Positions 45,329 to 54,883 of a DNA stretch of 64,000 bases are shown here, piece by piece. This stretch comes from Melioribacteraceae bacterium (GTDB lineage: Bacteria > Bacteroidota > Ignavibacteria > Ignavibacteriales > Melioribacteraceae): positions 184,356 to 248,355 of the forward strand of contig JALVFE010000030.1 of assembly GCA_027030245.1 (NCBI GenBank), written 5' to 3'. The notes beneath the pieces were generated by a model. It saw only the letters and a program-made list of their open reading frames with translations. It did no database searches and was not told the origin of the DNA. Each line of letters begins with the position of its first letter. Within the stretch, counting starts at the first letter, position 1. The translations under genes were made by a program, and so were the position numbers.

Positions 45329-46090
45329 TTGACAATTGAAAACTATGTAATTTTACGGAACAAAAAACTCACCGAAAAAACTTTTGAGTTAACAATTGAC
45401 GCTCCGGAACTTGCCCGTTTATCCGAACCGGGGCAATTTTGTAATATCAAAGTTTCCGGGGAATTAATTCCTTTGTTAAGGCGTCCGTTCAGTATCAGCC
45501 AGGTTTCCGGAACGGAAGTAACATTTATGATTGCCGTTACCGGTACGGGAACCGGTATTCTCGCAAAGAAACAAACAGGCGATGAATTAAATGTGTTGGG
45601 ACCGTTAGGCAAAGGTTTCGGAATCGATGATACGTTTGAGACGGCAATACTCATAGCCGGCGGAATAGGAGTTGCACCTTTTCCGTTTTTAATCAATAAG
45701 TTGAAAGAGCAAGGAAAAGAAATAATTCTTTTTAACGGCGCAAGGAACTCAGCCGAATTGATAAAATTGAACTTTGAAAACGAATTGAATTCCACCGACG
45801 ACGGTTCCGCCGGATTGAAAGGGAATGTAATCGATTTATTGCATGCGAATCGCAAACTTTTCGTAAATAAAAATGTAAAAGTTTTCGGATGCGGTCCGCA
45901 TCCAATGTTAAAAGCGTTGCAAGATTACTGTTCTACCGGAAATCTGAACTGTGAAATTTCTGTGGAAAGCAATATGGCTTGCGGATTCGGAATTTGCCAA
46001 GGTTGTCCCGTGCATTCGGCTTCGGAAGATAAATATTATTTGATTTGCAAAGACGGTCCGGTCTTTAATTCGAGAGATATAATTTTATGA
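45329..46090 (+). CDS. pyrK: Dihydroorotate dehydrogenase B electron-transfer subunit
   Basis: A 253-residue ferredoxin-reductase-type protein carrying FAD and a [2Fe-2S] cluster. The FAD motif RRPFSIS is near residues 51-57, the NAD site is GGIGVAPFPFLINKL, and the cluster cysteines lie in MACGFGICQGCPV near residues 213-225 plus ICKDGPVF. It passes electrons from PyrD to NAD+. The TTG start at 45329 is the best available, and the gene overlaps pyrD by four bases. Confidence 0.94.
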   Translation: MTIENYVILRNKKLTEKTFELTIDAPELARLSEPGQFCNIKVSGELIPLLRRPFSISQVSGTEVTFMIAVTGTGTGILAKKQTGDELNVLGPLGKGFGIDDTFETAILIAGGIGVAPFPFLINKLKEQGKEIILFNGARNSAELIKLNFENELNSTDDGSAGLKGNVIDLLHANRKLFVNKNVKVFGCGPHPMLKALQDYCSTGNLNCEISVESNMACGFGICQGCPVHSASEDKYYLICKDGPVFNSRDIIL

Positions 46091-47007
46091 GCGAATTGGA
46101 TTTTACAGTTAAAATCGGGAATAAGTTGACGTTGAAAAATCCGGTAATGCTTGCTTCCGGCACCGTAGGTTACGGGAACGAAATATCGGAATTTTTGGAT
46201 TTGTCGGAGATCGGGGCAATCGTAACCAAATCCATTTCGTTGAAGCCGAGGAAAGGTAATCCGCCGCAAAGGGTTGTTGAAACTACCGGCGGAATGTTAA
46301 ATGCCATCGGTTTAGCAAACGTTGGAGTTGAAAAATTTATTTCCGAAAAGTTACCTTTTCTCGAAAAAGTAAACTCAACGCTTATTTGTAACATTGCCGC
46401 AAGCAGTGTTGAAGAATATACGGAGTGCGTAAAAATACTTGACAAATATAAAATAATTAAAGGTTTTGAGATTAATGTCTCATGTCCGAATGTAAAAGAC
46501 GGCGGATTGATCTTCGGAAATAATCTTGAAGCGGTTGCCGGAATTACGGAAAAAGTTAGAGTAGTTACGGAGAAGCCGGTGATAATTAAACTTTCGCCGA
46601 ACGTATCGAATATTGCTGAATTTGCCAAAGTTGCTAAAGAACGCGGCGCCGATGCGGTATCGGCAATTAATACGTTGGTCGGAACCGCTTTCGATATCTA
46701 CACGAGAAGACCTAAAATAAAAAATATTACGGGCGGTTTGTCCGGTCCGGCAATTAAACCGGTTGCTCTTGCAAAAGTTTTCGAGATAAGCCGGAATGTT
46801 GATATTCCGATTATCGGTATCGGCGGAATTTCCAAGTGGGAAGATGCCATTGAGTTTATGATTGCCGGCGCTTCGGCATTTCAGTTGGGTACAATCAATT
46901 TTGTTAACCCGAAAGCCGCCAAGGAAATTCTTGAGGGCGTAAAAAATTATTGTTTGCAAAACAACATCAAAGAAATTTCCGGTTTAACCGGATCATACGA
47001 ATTGTAA
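46087..47007 (+). CDS. pyrD: Dihydroorotate dehydrogenase B catalytic subunit
   Basis: A 306-residue class 1B flavoenzyme oxidising dihydroorotate to orotate in pyrimidine synthesis. The FMN barrel shows LASGTVGYG near residues 22-30, NVSCPNVKDGG with the catalytic Cys near 133, IKLSPNVSNI and the phosphate-binding GIGGISKWEDA near residue 243. The adjacent pyrK confirms the NAD-linked heterotetramer type. Confidence 0.96.
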   Translation: MSELDFTVKIGNKLTLKNPVMLASGTVGYGNEISEFLDLSEIGAIVTKSISLKPRKGNPPQRVVETTGGMLNAIGLANVGVEKFISEKLPFLEKVNSTLICNIAASSVEEYTECVKILDKYKIIKGFEINVSCPNVKDGGLIFGNNLEAVAGITEKVRVVTEKPVIIKLSPNVSNIAEFAKVAKERGADAVSAINTLVGTAFDIYTRRPKIKNITGGLSGPAIKPVALAKVFEISRNVDIPIIGIGGISKWEDAIEFMIAGASAFQLGTINFVNPKAAKEILEGVKNYCLQNNIKEISGLTGSYEL

Positions 47008-48279
47008 ATGGATATTAAAACTGCATTGGATAAATTATTTTCGTTGCACCAATTCGGCGTTAAGCTCGGATTGGAAAATATCGAACGGTTACTGGAGTAT
47101 TTGGGTAATCCCGAAAAAGAATTAAAGATTTTTCACGTTGCCGGATCGAACGGAAAAGGAAGTACGGCTTCGTTTTTAGCGAGTGTTTTAACCGAGACCG
47201 GTGCGAAAACGGGATTATATACTTCGCCGCATTTTGTTGATTTCAATGAAAGAATAAGAATCGACGGAAAACAAATTCCCGATGAATACATTCTCCGCTT
47301 CATGGAAAAATTGGAAGATTATATCGATGAGTATAGACCGACGTTTTTCGAGCTTACAACTGCAATGGCGTACCAGTATTTTGCCGAAAACAATATCGAT
47401 TATGCTGTTGTTGAGGTCGGATTGGGCGGAAGACTGGATGCAACCAATACGATATTACCGCTTGCTTCCGTTATAACAACAATAAGTTACGATCACACAC
47501 ACATTTTGGGAACAAGTTACGAAGCTATAGCAAGGGAAAAAGCGGGCATAATAAAACCTGATGTTCCGGTTTTCATCGGTGATTTGCCGGATTCTGCGGA
47601 AAAAGAAATCGTTTCGATTGCGCAGGAAAGAAACAGCAGCGTTTACAGACTTAACGACGTATTGAAAATTGAGGAAGGAGGCATAACGGTTTTGCTTTCG
47701 AACGGTGCCTTTGCGATTAACGGAACTCCTTTGAGAGGGGAACATCAAAATAAAAATGCTGCTTTAGCTGCGTACACGCTTGATAAAATTCACAGAAAAA
47801 TAGATGCTAAAACTTTCCGTAAGGGAATCGATAATATTATTAAGAATACCGGAATTCAAGGACGGTACGAAATCCATAACAGCAATCCGAAAATAATTTT
47901 CGATTCGGCACATAATCCTGAAGGAATTTCAGCGTTTATAAAAGAATTTACTCGAGATGCTCAGGGATGCAACGGAAAATATTTACTGTTCGCCGCAATG
48001 AAAGATAAAAACAATACCGAAAGTATAAAAATATTAAGCGAAATATTTGATGAAATATATTTTACCGGTATTGATTATCACCGTGCCGCAAGACCGGAAG
48101 AGTTAATGGAAATAGCCGGAAGATTAAATATAAATTCAAAAATCGTTACCGATAAATTAAGTTTTATTAATAAATTCAAGGAACGCAAGGATAACTCATG
48201 CCTGGCGGTTTTGGGCAGTATTTACTTGCTCGGAGAGATAAAAAATGCGTTAAAAGACAAAAATGTCTTGACATTTTAA
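47008..48279 (+). CDS. folC: Folylpolyglutamate / dihydrofolate synthase
   Basis: A 423-residue Mur ligase-like ATPase that adds glutamate to folates. The P-loop GSNGKGSTASFL is at about residues 48-59, with the family segment YTSPHFVDFNERIRI following, VEVGLGGRLDATN near 137-149 and DSAHNPEGI near 301. It directly follows pyrD. A small AT-rich hairpin (48260-48277) overlaps its stop codon and could be a weak terminator. Confidence 0.94.
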   Translation: MDIKTALDKLFSLHQFGVKLGLENIERLLEYLGNPEKELKIFHVAGSNGKGSTASFLASVLTETGAKTGLYTSPHFVDFNERIRIDGKQIPDEYILRFMEKLEDYIDEYRPTFFELTTAMAYQYFAENNIDYAVVEVGLGGRLDATNTILPLASVITTISYDHTHILGTSYEAIAREKAGIIKPDVPVFIGDLPDSAEKEIVSIAQERNSSVYRLNDVLKIEEGGITVLLSNGAFAINGTPLRGEHQNKNAALAAYTLDKIHRKIDAKTFRKGIDNIIKNTGIQGRYEIHNSNPKIIFDSAHNPEGISAFIKEFTRDAQGCNGKYLLFAAMKDKNNTESIKILSEIFDEIYFTGIDYHRAARPEELMEIAGRLNINSKIVTDKLSFINKFKERKDNSCLAVLGSIYLLGEIKNALKDKNVLTF

Positions 48280-48347
48280 TTTAATAAAGGTATGTTTCAG
48301 ATGAGCCTCGTGTTCCTTTCATAAATCAAATAAAATCAAAAATAATC

Positions 48348-48364
48348 ATTATCGATACGATAAT
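48348..48364 (+). promoter_or_regulatory. Perfect short palindrome upstream of rho
   Basis: ATTATCG and CGATAAT flank three bases, forming an exact 7-bp inverted repeat 57 bases ahead of rho in an otherwise featureless AT-rich spacer (48280-48420). It could be an operator or a small hairpin. No known regulator site was matched. Confidence 0.3.
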
Positions 48365-48420
48365 TCCCGAAACATAATTACGAAACAATAATTACAAAAT
48401 TAAATATTAGGATTTAAATT

Positions 48421-49674
48421 ATGCCAATGGATATTTCAGAACTTAAGTCAAAGAAGATTGTTGATCTTTACAAAATTGCTAAAGATTTCAACATCTCAGG
48501 TTACAGCGATTTAAGAAAACAAGACCTTATTTTCAAAATTCTGGAAGCACAAACCCAAAAAGACGGATTGACATTTTCCAAAGGTGTGCTTGAGGTTTTG
48601 CAAGACGGATACGGATTTTTAAGGTCGGCGGATTATAATTATTTACCTTCTCCCGATGATATTTACGTTTCGCCCTCGCAAATCAAACGGTTTAGTTTAC
48701 GAACCGGCGATTTAATAAGCGGGCAAGTGCGACCTCCGAAGGAAGGCGAAAGATTTTTCGCTTTATTAAGGGTTGAAGCAGTAAACGGAAAAGACCCGGA
48801 AGAAATTAGAGATCGTACTTTGTTCGATAACCTTACCCCGCTTTATCCTACGAAAAGAATAAAGTTGGAATCTTCGCCGGGCGAATATTCCATGAGAATA
48901 ATGGATTTACTTTCTCCGGTCGGTAAAGGTCAGAGAGGTCTTATAGTTTCGCCGCCCAAAACCGGAAAAACCGTACTTCTGCAAAAAATAGCAAATTCGG
49001 TTACCCGTAACCATCCCGAAATAAAGTTAATCATTCTTCTTATTGACGAAAGACCGGAAGAAGTGACCGATATGCAACGCTCCGTTAATGCGGAAGTTAT
49101 CAGTTCCACGTTCGATGAACCTGCCGAAAGACATGTGCAAGTGGCAAACATGGTTATCGAGAAAGCGAAAAGAATGGTTGAAGCCGGAGACGACGTTGTT
49201 ATTCTTTTGGATAGTATTACAAGGTTGGCAAGGGCACACAATACAATTATGCCTTCCAGCGGTCGCGTTCTTTCCGGCGGTGTGGATGCAAACGCTTTGC
49301 ATAAACCCAAACGGTTTTTCGGCGCTGCCAGAAACACCGAAGACGGCGGTAGTCTTACTATTATTGCAACGGCGCTAATCGATACCGGAAGCAGAATGGA
49401 TGAAGTGATCTTTGAAGAGTTCAAAGGAACGGGTAACATGGAATTGGTATTGAACCGTGAGCTTTCCGATAGAAGAATTTTCCCGGCTATAGATGTTAAT
49501 AAATCCGGCACGAGAAAAGAAGAATTATTACTCACCGAAGAAGAACTTAATAAAGTTTGGATTCTTAGAAAAATCCTTGCCGAATTGGATGTTGTTGAAG
49601 CGATGGAGTTTCTGTTGGATAAGATGCGCGGAACGAAAAACAATAAAGAATTCTTGCAAAGTATGAACAGCTGA
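48421..49674 (+). CDS. rho: Transcription termination factor Rho
   Basis: A 417-residue hexameric RNA helicase. The N-terminal Rho domain ([37 protein letters not shown]) and the cold-shock-like RNA-binding part ([29 protein letters not shown]) precede the ATPase with Walker [10 protein letters not shown] near residues 180-188, [13 protein letters not shown] and the R-finger region. The length is standard with no large insertion. It starts at ATG 48421 behind AGGA. Confidence 0.97.
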   Translation: MPMDISELKSKKIVDLYKIAKDFNISGYSDLRKQDLIFKILEAQTQKDGLTFSKGVLEVLQDGYGFLRSADYNYLPSPDDIYVSPSQIKRFSLRTGDLISGQVRPPKEGERFFALLRVEAVNGKDPEEIRDRTLFDNLTPLYPTKRIKLESSPGEYSMRIMDLLSPVGKGQRGLIVSPPKTGKTVLLQKIANSVTRNHPEIKLIILLIDERPEEVTDMQRSVNAEVISSTFDEPAERHVQVANMVIEKAKRMVEAGDDVVILLDSITRLARAHNTIMPSSGRVLSGGVDANALHKPKRFFGAARNTEDGGSLTIIATALIDTGSRMDEVIFEEFKGTGNMELVLNRELSDRRIFPAIDVNKSGTRKEELLLTEEELNKVWILRKILAELDVVEAMEFLLDKMRGTKNNKEFLQSMNS

Positions 49675-49751
49675 CGGATTTCTTTTTACTCTTTTAATTA
49701 ATACCATTTTCCTATATATTTTTATTCAATATTCGATTAAAAAGGAATCCG
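49675..49751 (+). promoter_or_regulatory. Long-range pairing that can mask the ribosome binding site of the GWxTD gene
   Basis: CGGATTTCTTTTTA (49675-49688), directly after the rho stop codon, can pair along all 14 bases (one G-U) with TAAAAAGGAATCCG (49738-49751). The second arm contains the AAAGGA ribosome binding site of the gene starting at 49755. The 49-base loop is very AT-rich. It may be a translational switch or a 3' structure for rho. Confidence 0.5.
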
Positions 49752-49754
49752 ATA

Positions 49755-50996
49755 TTGTTTAGAAAATATTTTCAGTTTGGTGCGCTTTTTTTATTGTTTG
49801 TTTGTACGTCATTAGCTCAAGTTAGGTTCAAACCGCCGCCCCCGGTTTTAATATCAAGTTATCAATTTCCCGTTGATAGCATCTATTCCGATTTGTTCGT
49901 TGCATTCAGAATTCCTTACGGCAAGCTGGTTTTCGTAAAAGAAAATAAAAATTATTCCGCCTCTTTCGAATTCGGAATTGATGTAAAAAGAAACGATACT
50001 TTGGTTGAAAGGACGTCGGTTTCCGAAAACGTGGTTCTGCAAAATTACGATCTTACAAAATCGAAAGACGATTATGTGCAAGGACTTGTTAAATTTAAAT
50101 TAAAAAGCGGAAAATATAATCTGATACCCGAAATCCGGTTGAAGAATACGAATATCGATGTCAGATTAAAACCGATCGCAGAAAACATTGTACCGGATAC
50201 GGTTATCATTTTTGAACCGTTGGTAGTGAATAAGCACGATAATGAATTTGTACTTACCAATTATGAAAATAATTTCCCTTTCTCTGCCGCAGATTACGGA
50301 ATTTTAATTCCCGTAAAAAATTCCGTCGATACGGTTTCGGTTAAAATTCAGCAAGGTGATTATGTAATATGCGATACAACATTAACGGATAAAATTAAAC
50401 ACCGTCTTTTTCCTGATGCCCGGCAAAATGAAATTATGCTTAAAACCGATACGGCTAATACTAAATTAAATTATTTTTATTTAAATGATTTCTCGCATTT
50501 GCTTAATGAAGGAATGGTGGAGATAAAGATTAAAGCCGGCAAAATGAAAAAAGTAATGTTTAAAAAACAAGTTGTATGGTATTCGAAACCGATTATTTTA
50601 TATAATCCCGAAAAAGCAGTATCGCTATTGCGGATTATAGGAGAAGAAAAGGAAGCCAAAGCAATTTTCAAACATCCTTCGAAATTGTATTATAAAAAAC
50701 TTATCGAGTACTGGAACCGGAAGTTTCCCCAAAAAAGTAAATTTAACGAAGCGATGAACGAATTTTACACTCGCGCCGATTATGCTTTGTTGAATTTCAG
50801 AACATTGGGAAAAGCAAACGGTTTGAGGACAGACCGCGCAGTTGTTTATATCAAATACGGAAAACCGAGTTCAATAGAAAGAAAATATTCCGAACAAAAC
50901 GAAATACTGGAAATATGGCGGTATCAACATCTCAATAGAGAATTTATATTTATCGACAGAACAGGTTCCGGGAATTTCAAACTGTTGGGTAAGTGA
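49755..50996 (+). CDS. GWxTD domain-containing secreted protein
   Basis: A 413-residue protein with a signal peptide (residues 1-21, FLLFVCTSLAQV) and a beta-rich middle. The C-terminal GWxTD domain at about residues 310-413 contains MNEFYTRADYALLNF and GLRTDRAVVYIKYGKPSSIERK, with Leu in place of the usual Trp, and ends in EIWRYQHLNREFIFIDRTGSGNFKL. GWxTD proteins are common in Ignavibacteria and related phyla; function unknown. The start is TTG 49755 with AAGGA upstream. Confidence 0.87.
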   Translation: MFRKYFQFGALFLLFVCTSLAQVRFKPPPPVLISSYQFPVDSIYSDLFVAFRIPYGKLVFVKENKNYSASFEFGIDVKRNDTLVERTSVSENVVLQNYDLTKSKDDYVQGLVKFKLKSGKYNLIPEIRLKNTNIDVRLKPIAENIVPDTVIIFEPLVVNKHDNEFVLTNYENNFPFSAADYGILIPVKNSVDTVSVKIQQGDYVICDTTLTDKIKHRLFPDARQNEIMLKTDTANTKLNYFYLNDFSHLLNEGMVEIKIKAGKMKKVMFKKQVVWYSKPIILYNPEKAVSLLRIIGEEKEAKAIFKHPSKLYYKKLIEYWNRKFPQKSKFNEAMNEFYTRADYALLNFRTLGKANGLRTDRAVVYIKYGKPSSIERKYSEQNEILEIWRYQHLNREFIFIDRTGSGNFKLLGK

Positions 50997-51976
50997 TGAG
51001 AAAGTTTGTTTTTACTTGCGGTGACATTAACGGAATAGGACCGGAAATCTGCGTAAAAACTTTCAACAAAATTTTCAATCCCAAAAAATACGGCATTTTA
51101 TTCGGTTGCCCTGCTAACGTCTTTGAAGGAATCATACGAAAAATAAAACCGGAATTTAAATATTCAATTATTAAAAATTTAAAAGAATTCAACACGGACC
51201 GTGTTAACGTATTGGATTTGGGTAAAGCGAATTTCACGCCCGGTAAACCGACAAAGGTTTCCGGAAGAATTGCATACAAAGCAATTAACCAAGCCCTAAA
51301 AGCTATTGACGTAGGTTATGCCGGGGCATTAATTACGGCGCCTATTTCCAAACATGCTGTCGGTCTGGCGGGATTGGATTTTCCCGGGCATACCGAGCTT
51401 CTAGCTTCGCGCTACAAAGTGAAAAATTTTTCTATGATGTTCTTATCTTCTTCAATGAAAGTTGGATTGGTAACAATTCACGAACCCTTAAAAAAAGTAC
51501 CGCGTTTAATAACCGCAAAAAAATTAGTAAATACTATTAAAACGGTTGGTAAATCGCTTGAAAGTGATTTTGGTATTGCAGAACCGGAACTTGCGGTATT
51601 AGGATTAAATCCGCATGCCGGCGAAAAGGGAAGGATTGGGAAGGAAGAAATGCAAACAATTGAGCCGGTTATCCGGAAATTTAAGAATGTTTACGGACCT
51701 TTCGTGCCCGATGCTTTCTTCGGAGAAAAGTTATATAAAAATTTCGATGCCGTTATCGGAATGTATCATGATCAGGTATTAATCCCGTTTAAACTATTGA
51801 ATTTCAGAAAAGGCGTTAATTTTACTGCCGGTTTACCGTTCGTAAGGACTTCACCCGATCACGGAACCGCGTTCGACATAGCCGGTAAATTCATAGCCGA
51901 CGAAACAAGTATGCTTGAAGCATTCAAATGGGCAGATAAAATTTTGAAGTACAGAAAAAGAAATGCAGCAGAATAA
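50996..51976 (+). CDS. pdxA: 4-hydroxythreonine-4-phosphate dehydrogenase
   Basis: A 326-residue PdxA family dehydrogenase of vitamin B6 synthesis. It shows the N-terminal TCGDINGIGPEI, the ALITAPISKHAV loop, FPGHTELLA, the metal-binding GLNPHAGEKG, MYHDQVLIPFKLL and RTSPDHGTAFDIAG. The ATG at 50996 overlaps the previous stop by one base and is preferred to an immediately preceding GTG. Confidence 0.95.
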   Translation: MRKFVFTCGDINGIGPEICVKTFNKIFNPKKYGILFGCPANVFEGIIRKIKPEFKYSIIKNLKEFNTDRVNVLDLGKANFTPGKPTKVSGRIAYKAINQALKAIDVGYAGALITAPISKHAVGLAGLDFPGHTELLASRYKVKNFSMMFLSSSMKVGLVTIHEPLKKVPRLITAKKLVNTIKTVGKSLESDFGIAEPELAVLGLNPHAGEKGRIGKEEMQTIEPVIRKFKNVYGPFVPDAFFGEKLYKNFDAVIGMYHDQVLIPFKLLNFRKGVNFTAGLPFVRTSPDHGTAFDIAGKFIADETSMLEAFKWADKILKYRKRNAAE

Positions 51977-52688
51977 AGAGTATAAATACGTAGCGAAGAT
52001 TTATAATTATTTGATGCGCTCGGTCGATTACGAACATTGGGCGCAATATATTTTATCGATTTACGATTTATTGGAAATAAAAGGCGAAAATATATTGGAG
52101 TTGGCTGCGGGAAACCTGAAATTGGCTGAAAAAATAGCGGTAAGGTTCCCGCAAGTTATCGCTTCCGATATTTCTTTAGAAATGTTGAAATTAAATGATA
52201 ACAACTTAAATAAAATCTGCTGCAGCATGGAACAATTGCCGTTCAAAATTAATTTTGATTATATTTACTCAACGTTCGACAGTTTGAATTATCTGAATTC
52301 CGAAGACAAACTGAAGAATTTCTTTTTGGAAATAAGTACTGTTATGAACGGCGATTCTTATTTTACGTTTGATGTCAGTCTTGAAAAAAACAGTTTAAAA
52401 CATGAAAAACGGTTAAACCGTAAAGGAAAATTCGGAAATATTAAGTATATTCAAAAAAGCGAATATGATAAAAATTCCAAAATACATTTGAATCATTTTA
52501 AAATTATGTTGGAAGACGGCCGGATCGTAGAAGAGATTCACAAGCAAAAAATATATGACTTTGATTATTACTTTGAAGTTATTGATGACGCCGGAATGTA
52601 TGTGGCGCATTGCTTCGAAACTTTTACATATGAAAACGCAAACGAAAACTCCGAACGGGCTCAATTTATAATTAAAAGAAAAAATTAA
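51963..52688 (+). CDS. Class I SAM-dependent methyltransferase
   Basis: A 241-residue Rossmann methyltransferase. Motif I is degenerate but readable as ILELAAGNLKLAEKIA near residues 45-60, motif II is VIASDISLEML and motif IV is FDYIYSTFDSLNYL near 100. The second half is strand-rich, like small-molecule methyltransferases. It overlaps pdxA by 14 bases. The substrate cannot be inferred. Confidence 0.8.
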   Translation: MQQNKEYKYVAKIYNYLMRSVDYEHWAQYILSIYDLLEIKGENILELAAGNLKLAEKIAVRFPQVIASDISLEMLKLNDNNLNKICCSMEQLPFKINFDYIYSTFDSLNYLNSEDKLKNFFLEISTVMNGDSYFTFDVSLEKNSLKHEKRLNRKGKFGNIKYIQKSEYDKNSKIHLNHFKIMLEDGRIVEEIHKQKIYDFDYYFEVIDDAGMYVAHCFETFTYENANENSERAQFIIKRKN

Positions 52689-52690
52689 AA

Positions 52691-53386
52691 ATGGTAACAT
52701 TCAGCAACGTCGAATTCAGTTATCCTAATCAACCTGTATTCAGCAATTTGAATTTGCACATCGATGAAGGTGAATTTGTATATTTGATAGGGAAAAGCGG
52801 TATCGGAAAATCCACATTGCTTCAAATGGTTTATATGAATATTCTGCCGCAAAGCGGATACGTGCAAGTTGGGGAATTCAGTTCCGATACAATTAAACCC
52901 GCGCAACTTCCTTTTTTACGGAGAAAAGTCGGTGTGGTTTTCCAAGATTTCAAACTGCTTGAAGACAGAAACGTTTTTAACAATCTCGCTTTCGTATTGC
53001 ATCTATTGGGAATCCCGAGAAAAGAATTAAAAAAACGGGTGGTTGATGCTCTAACGGAAGTCGGGTTAATACATAAACAAAACAATATGCCGCATCAACT
53101 TTCGGGCGGTGAAAAGCAACGCGTTGCAATTGCCCGCGCAATCGTTAAAAATCCTAAAGTGATTCTTGCCGACGAACCCACGGGTAATTTGGACCCGGAA
53201 ACTTCGATGGATATAATGTATATTTTACAAAGAATAAGCGAGCGGGGAACAGCCGTAATTTTTGCCACGCATAATTATGAATTGGTAAAAAAGGTCAGGG
53301 CAAAAATATTCAAGTTGGAAGACGGTAAAGCCGTTAAAGTTGTTCTTAAACCTAAATCCGAAAAAGAGACTCAGCCTGCGGAATGA
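52691..53386 (+). CDS. ftsE: FtsE-like ABC ATPase
   Basis: A 231-residue ABC nucleotide-binding protein with Walker [10 protein letters not shown] (residues 36-44), Q-loop VVFQDFKLL, signature [16 protein letters not shown] and Walker [17 protein letters not shown], as in FtsE/LolD-type proteins. FtsE normally pairs with the permease FtsX to activate peptidoglycan hydrolases at the septum, but no ftsX is adjacent and the gene overlaps adk convergently by 16 bases. FtsE is preferred on sequence pattern; a LolD-like protein is the alternative. Confidence 0.85.
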   Translation: MVTFSNVEFSYPNQPVFSNLNLHIDEGEFVYLIGKSGIGKSTLLQMVYMNILPQSGYVQVGEFSSDTIKPAQLPFLRRKVGVVFQDFKLLEDRNVFNNLAFVLHLLGIPRKELKKRVVDALTEVGLIHKQNNMPHQLSGGEKQRVAIARAIVKNPKVILADEPTGNLDPETSMDIMYILQRISERGTAVIFATHNYELVKKVRAKIFKLEDGKAVKVVLKPKSEKETQPAE

Positions 53387-54033
53387 TCCAATTTTTTTAA
53401 GATGTTTTCCGTAACGTTATCTACCGGTTGAGCGCCGTCAACAACAATTATTTCTGTTTTGTTTTTGTAATATTCCAAAACCGGCTGTGTTGTTTCGTGA
53501 TATACTCTTAGTCTTCTTCGTATTACTTCTTCTTTGTCGTCGTCCCTTTTAACAAAACTGTTTTCCGCTCCGCAGTTCGGGCACTTGTTGGGATTTTCAA
53601 TTTGATTAAGATTTACAATGGTTCCGCAAACTTTACAAACCCTTCTCATCGAAAGCCGTTGAATGATTACTTCGTCGTCAACAAGCAATTTGATTATTAC
53701 GGGATAACCGTTGTTTAATTGTTCGATAATTTCATCCAACAGTTTTGCTTGGTTCAGCGTCCTGGGGAAACCGTCTAAAATATATCCTTCTTTGCAACTG
53801 TCGCTGAACAAAACGTTTTTCACAATTCCAACCATAATTTCATCGGGAACCAATTCACCTTTTTCCATAATCTCTTTTGCTTTTAATCCGAGTTCTGTTT
53901 TTTGAGCCACGGCATTTCTTAAAATATCGCCGGTGGAAATATGCGGAACGTTAAGTTTTCCGGCTAAAATTTTTGCTTGGGTGCCTTTTCCCGCTCCGGG
54001 CGCCCCGAACATAATTATCTGTTTTTTAAGCAA
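53371..54033 (-). CDS. adk: Adenylate kinase, zinc-lid type
   Basis: A 220-residue nucleoside monophosphate kinase converting ATP + AMP to 2 ADP. It carries the P-loop GAPGAGKGTQA (residues 10-20), the AMP-site HISTGDILR and the DGFPRT motif. The lid contains four cysteines (C-x2-C...C-x2-C in CKVCGTI and CPNCGAE), so it probably holds a structural zinc. It converges on ftsE. Confidence 0.96.
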   Translation of the reverse strand: MLKKQIIMFGAPGAGKGTQAKILAGKLNVPHISTGDILRNAVAQKTELGLKAKEIMEKGELVPDEIMVGIVKNVLFSDSCKEGYILDGFPRTLNQAKLLDEIIEQLNNGYPVIIKLLVDDEVIIQRLSMRRVCKVCGTIVNLNQIENPNKCPNCGAENSFVKRDDDKEEVIRRRLRVYHETTQPVLEYYKNKTEIIVVDGAQPVDNVTENILKKLDHSAG

Positions 54034-54063
54034 TTACAACTCCATTGAAATAATTAATATTAT

Positions 54064-54540
54064 CTAATTTAAATTGTTAAGAATCCTTTTTTGGTTAAAG
54101 TATTTTGTCATCAAGTCGGCACTTTCTTTGGCGTAAATGCCGGAATAAACTTCGGGTTTATGGTTATATTTGTTTTCCTCTAAAACATTGTAAAGCGAAC
54201 CGCCCGCGCCGAACTTAGGCTCGAATGCGCCGAAATAAATTTTTTCTATTCTCGAAAGTAATATTGCTCCACTGCACATTAAACAAGGTTCTACCGTAAT
54301 GTAAAGTTCGCAGCCTGTAAGAAATTTGGACTTGAGCGAATTGGCAGCAGCGGTAATTGCAATCATTTCTGCATGTGCGGTCGGGTCTTTTAATGTTTCC
54401 GTTTGATTGTATCCTCTGCCTATTATCCTGTTATTGCGGACAACTACAGCACCGATTGGAACTTCCCCTTCGTTCAATGCGCGTTCCGCCAATGACAGGG
54501 CTTCGAACATAAAATTGTAGACGTGTTTAGGGAAAAGCAA
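54064..54540 (-). CDS. tadA: tRNA adenosine(34) deaminase TadA
   Basis: A 158-residue zinc deaminase that converts A34 to inosine in tRNA-Arg(ACG). The active-site HAE is in PTAHAEMIAI near residue 57, and the zinc cysteines are in EPCLMCSGAILLSRI near residues 84-98. The length is typical. It is transcribed on the minus strand ahead of adk and just downstream of the tRNA-Arg gene. Confidence 0.93.
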   Translation of the reverse strand: MLFPKHVYNFMFEALSLAERALNEGEVPIGAVVVRNNRIIGRGYNQTETLKDPTAHAEMIAITAAANSLKSKFLTGCELYITVEPCLMCSGAILLSRIEKIYFGAFEPKFGAGGSLYNVLEENKYNHKPEVYSGIYAKESADLMTKYFNQKRILNNLN

Positions 54541-54568
54541 ACTTTACGTATTCCTAAATTATAATTTG

Positions 54569-54642
54569 TACGCCCGGAAGGACTCGAACCCTCAACCCTC
54601 TGATCCGAAGTCAGATGCTCTATCCAATTGAGCTACGGGCGC
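54569..54642 (-). tRNA. tRNA-Arg (anticodon UCG)
   Basis: A full cloverleaf can be drawn on the minus strand: acceptor GCGCCCG/CGGGCGT (first pair G-U), D-arm AGCTCAATTGGATAGAGC, anticodon stem TCTGA/TCAGA around loop CTTCGGA (anticodon TCG, reading CGA), and T-arm GAGGGTTCGAGTCCTTC. No 3' CCA is encoded. A TATAAT box lies 10 bases upstream (54652-54657). Degenerate relatives of a similar tRNA occur at 61.8-62.2 kb. Confidence 0.93.
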
Positions 54643-54883
54643 ATTTGTATTATTATACATTTTTCAATGCAAAATATATCCAATTATTTATTTCATTTCC
54701 ACAATTTTAATGTATGAGAAAAAGAAATCAATAAAGTAATTCTTGGAATTTGTTTATAAAAATGGAAATAATTTCATATGGAATAACGAAAAAATGCGGG
54801 TAATTTTTGCCGATTTTTTGTAGATTAAAAAACCGAGAGCATATCTTATTAGGTTTTAACAAAACAAAAATCCAAGGTGTGTT

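Noticed and set aside
45343..45855. Long minus-strand frames here and at 46170-46959
   Set aside because: Antisense shadows of pyrK and pyrD.
48930..49643. A 237-codon open frame on the minus strand
   Set aside because: It lies entirely antisense to rho, whose protein motifs are unambiguous; the antisense translation is serine-rich and has no recognisable domain.
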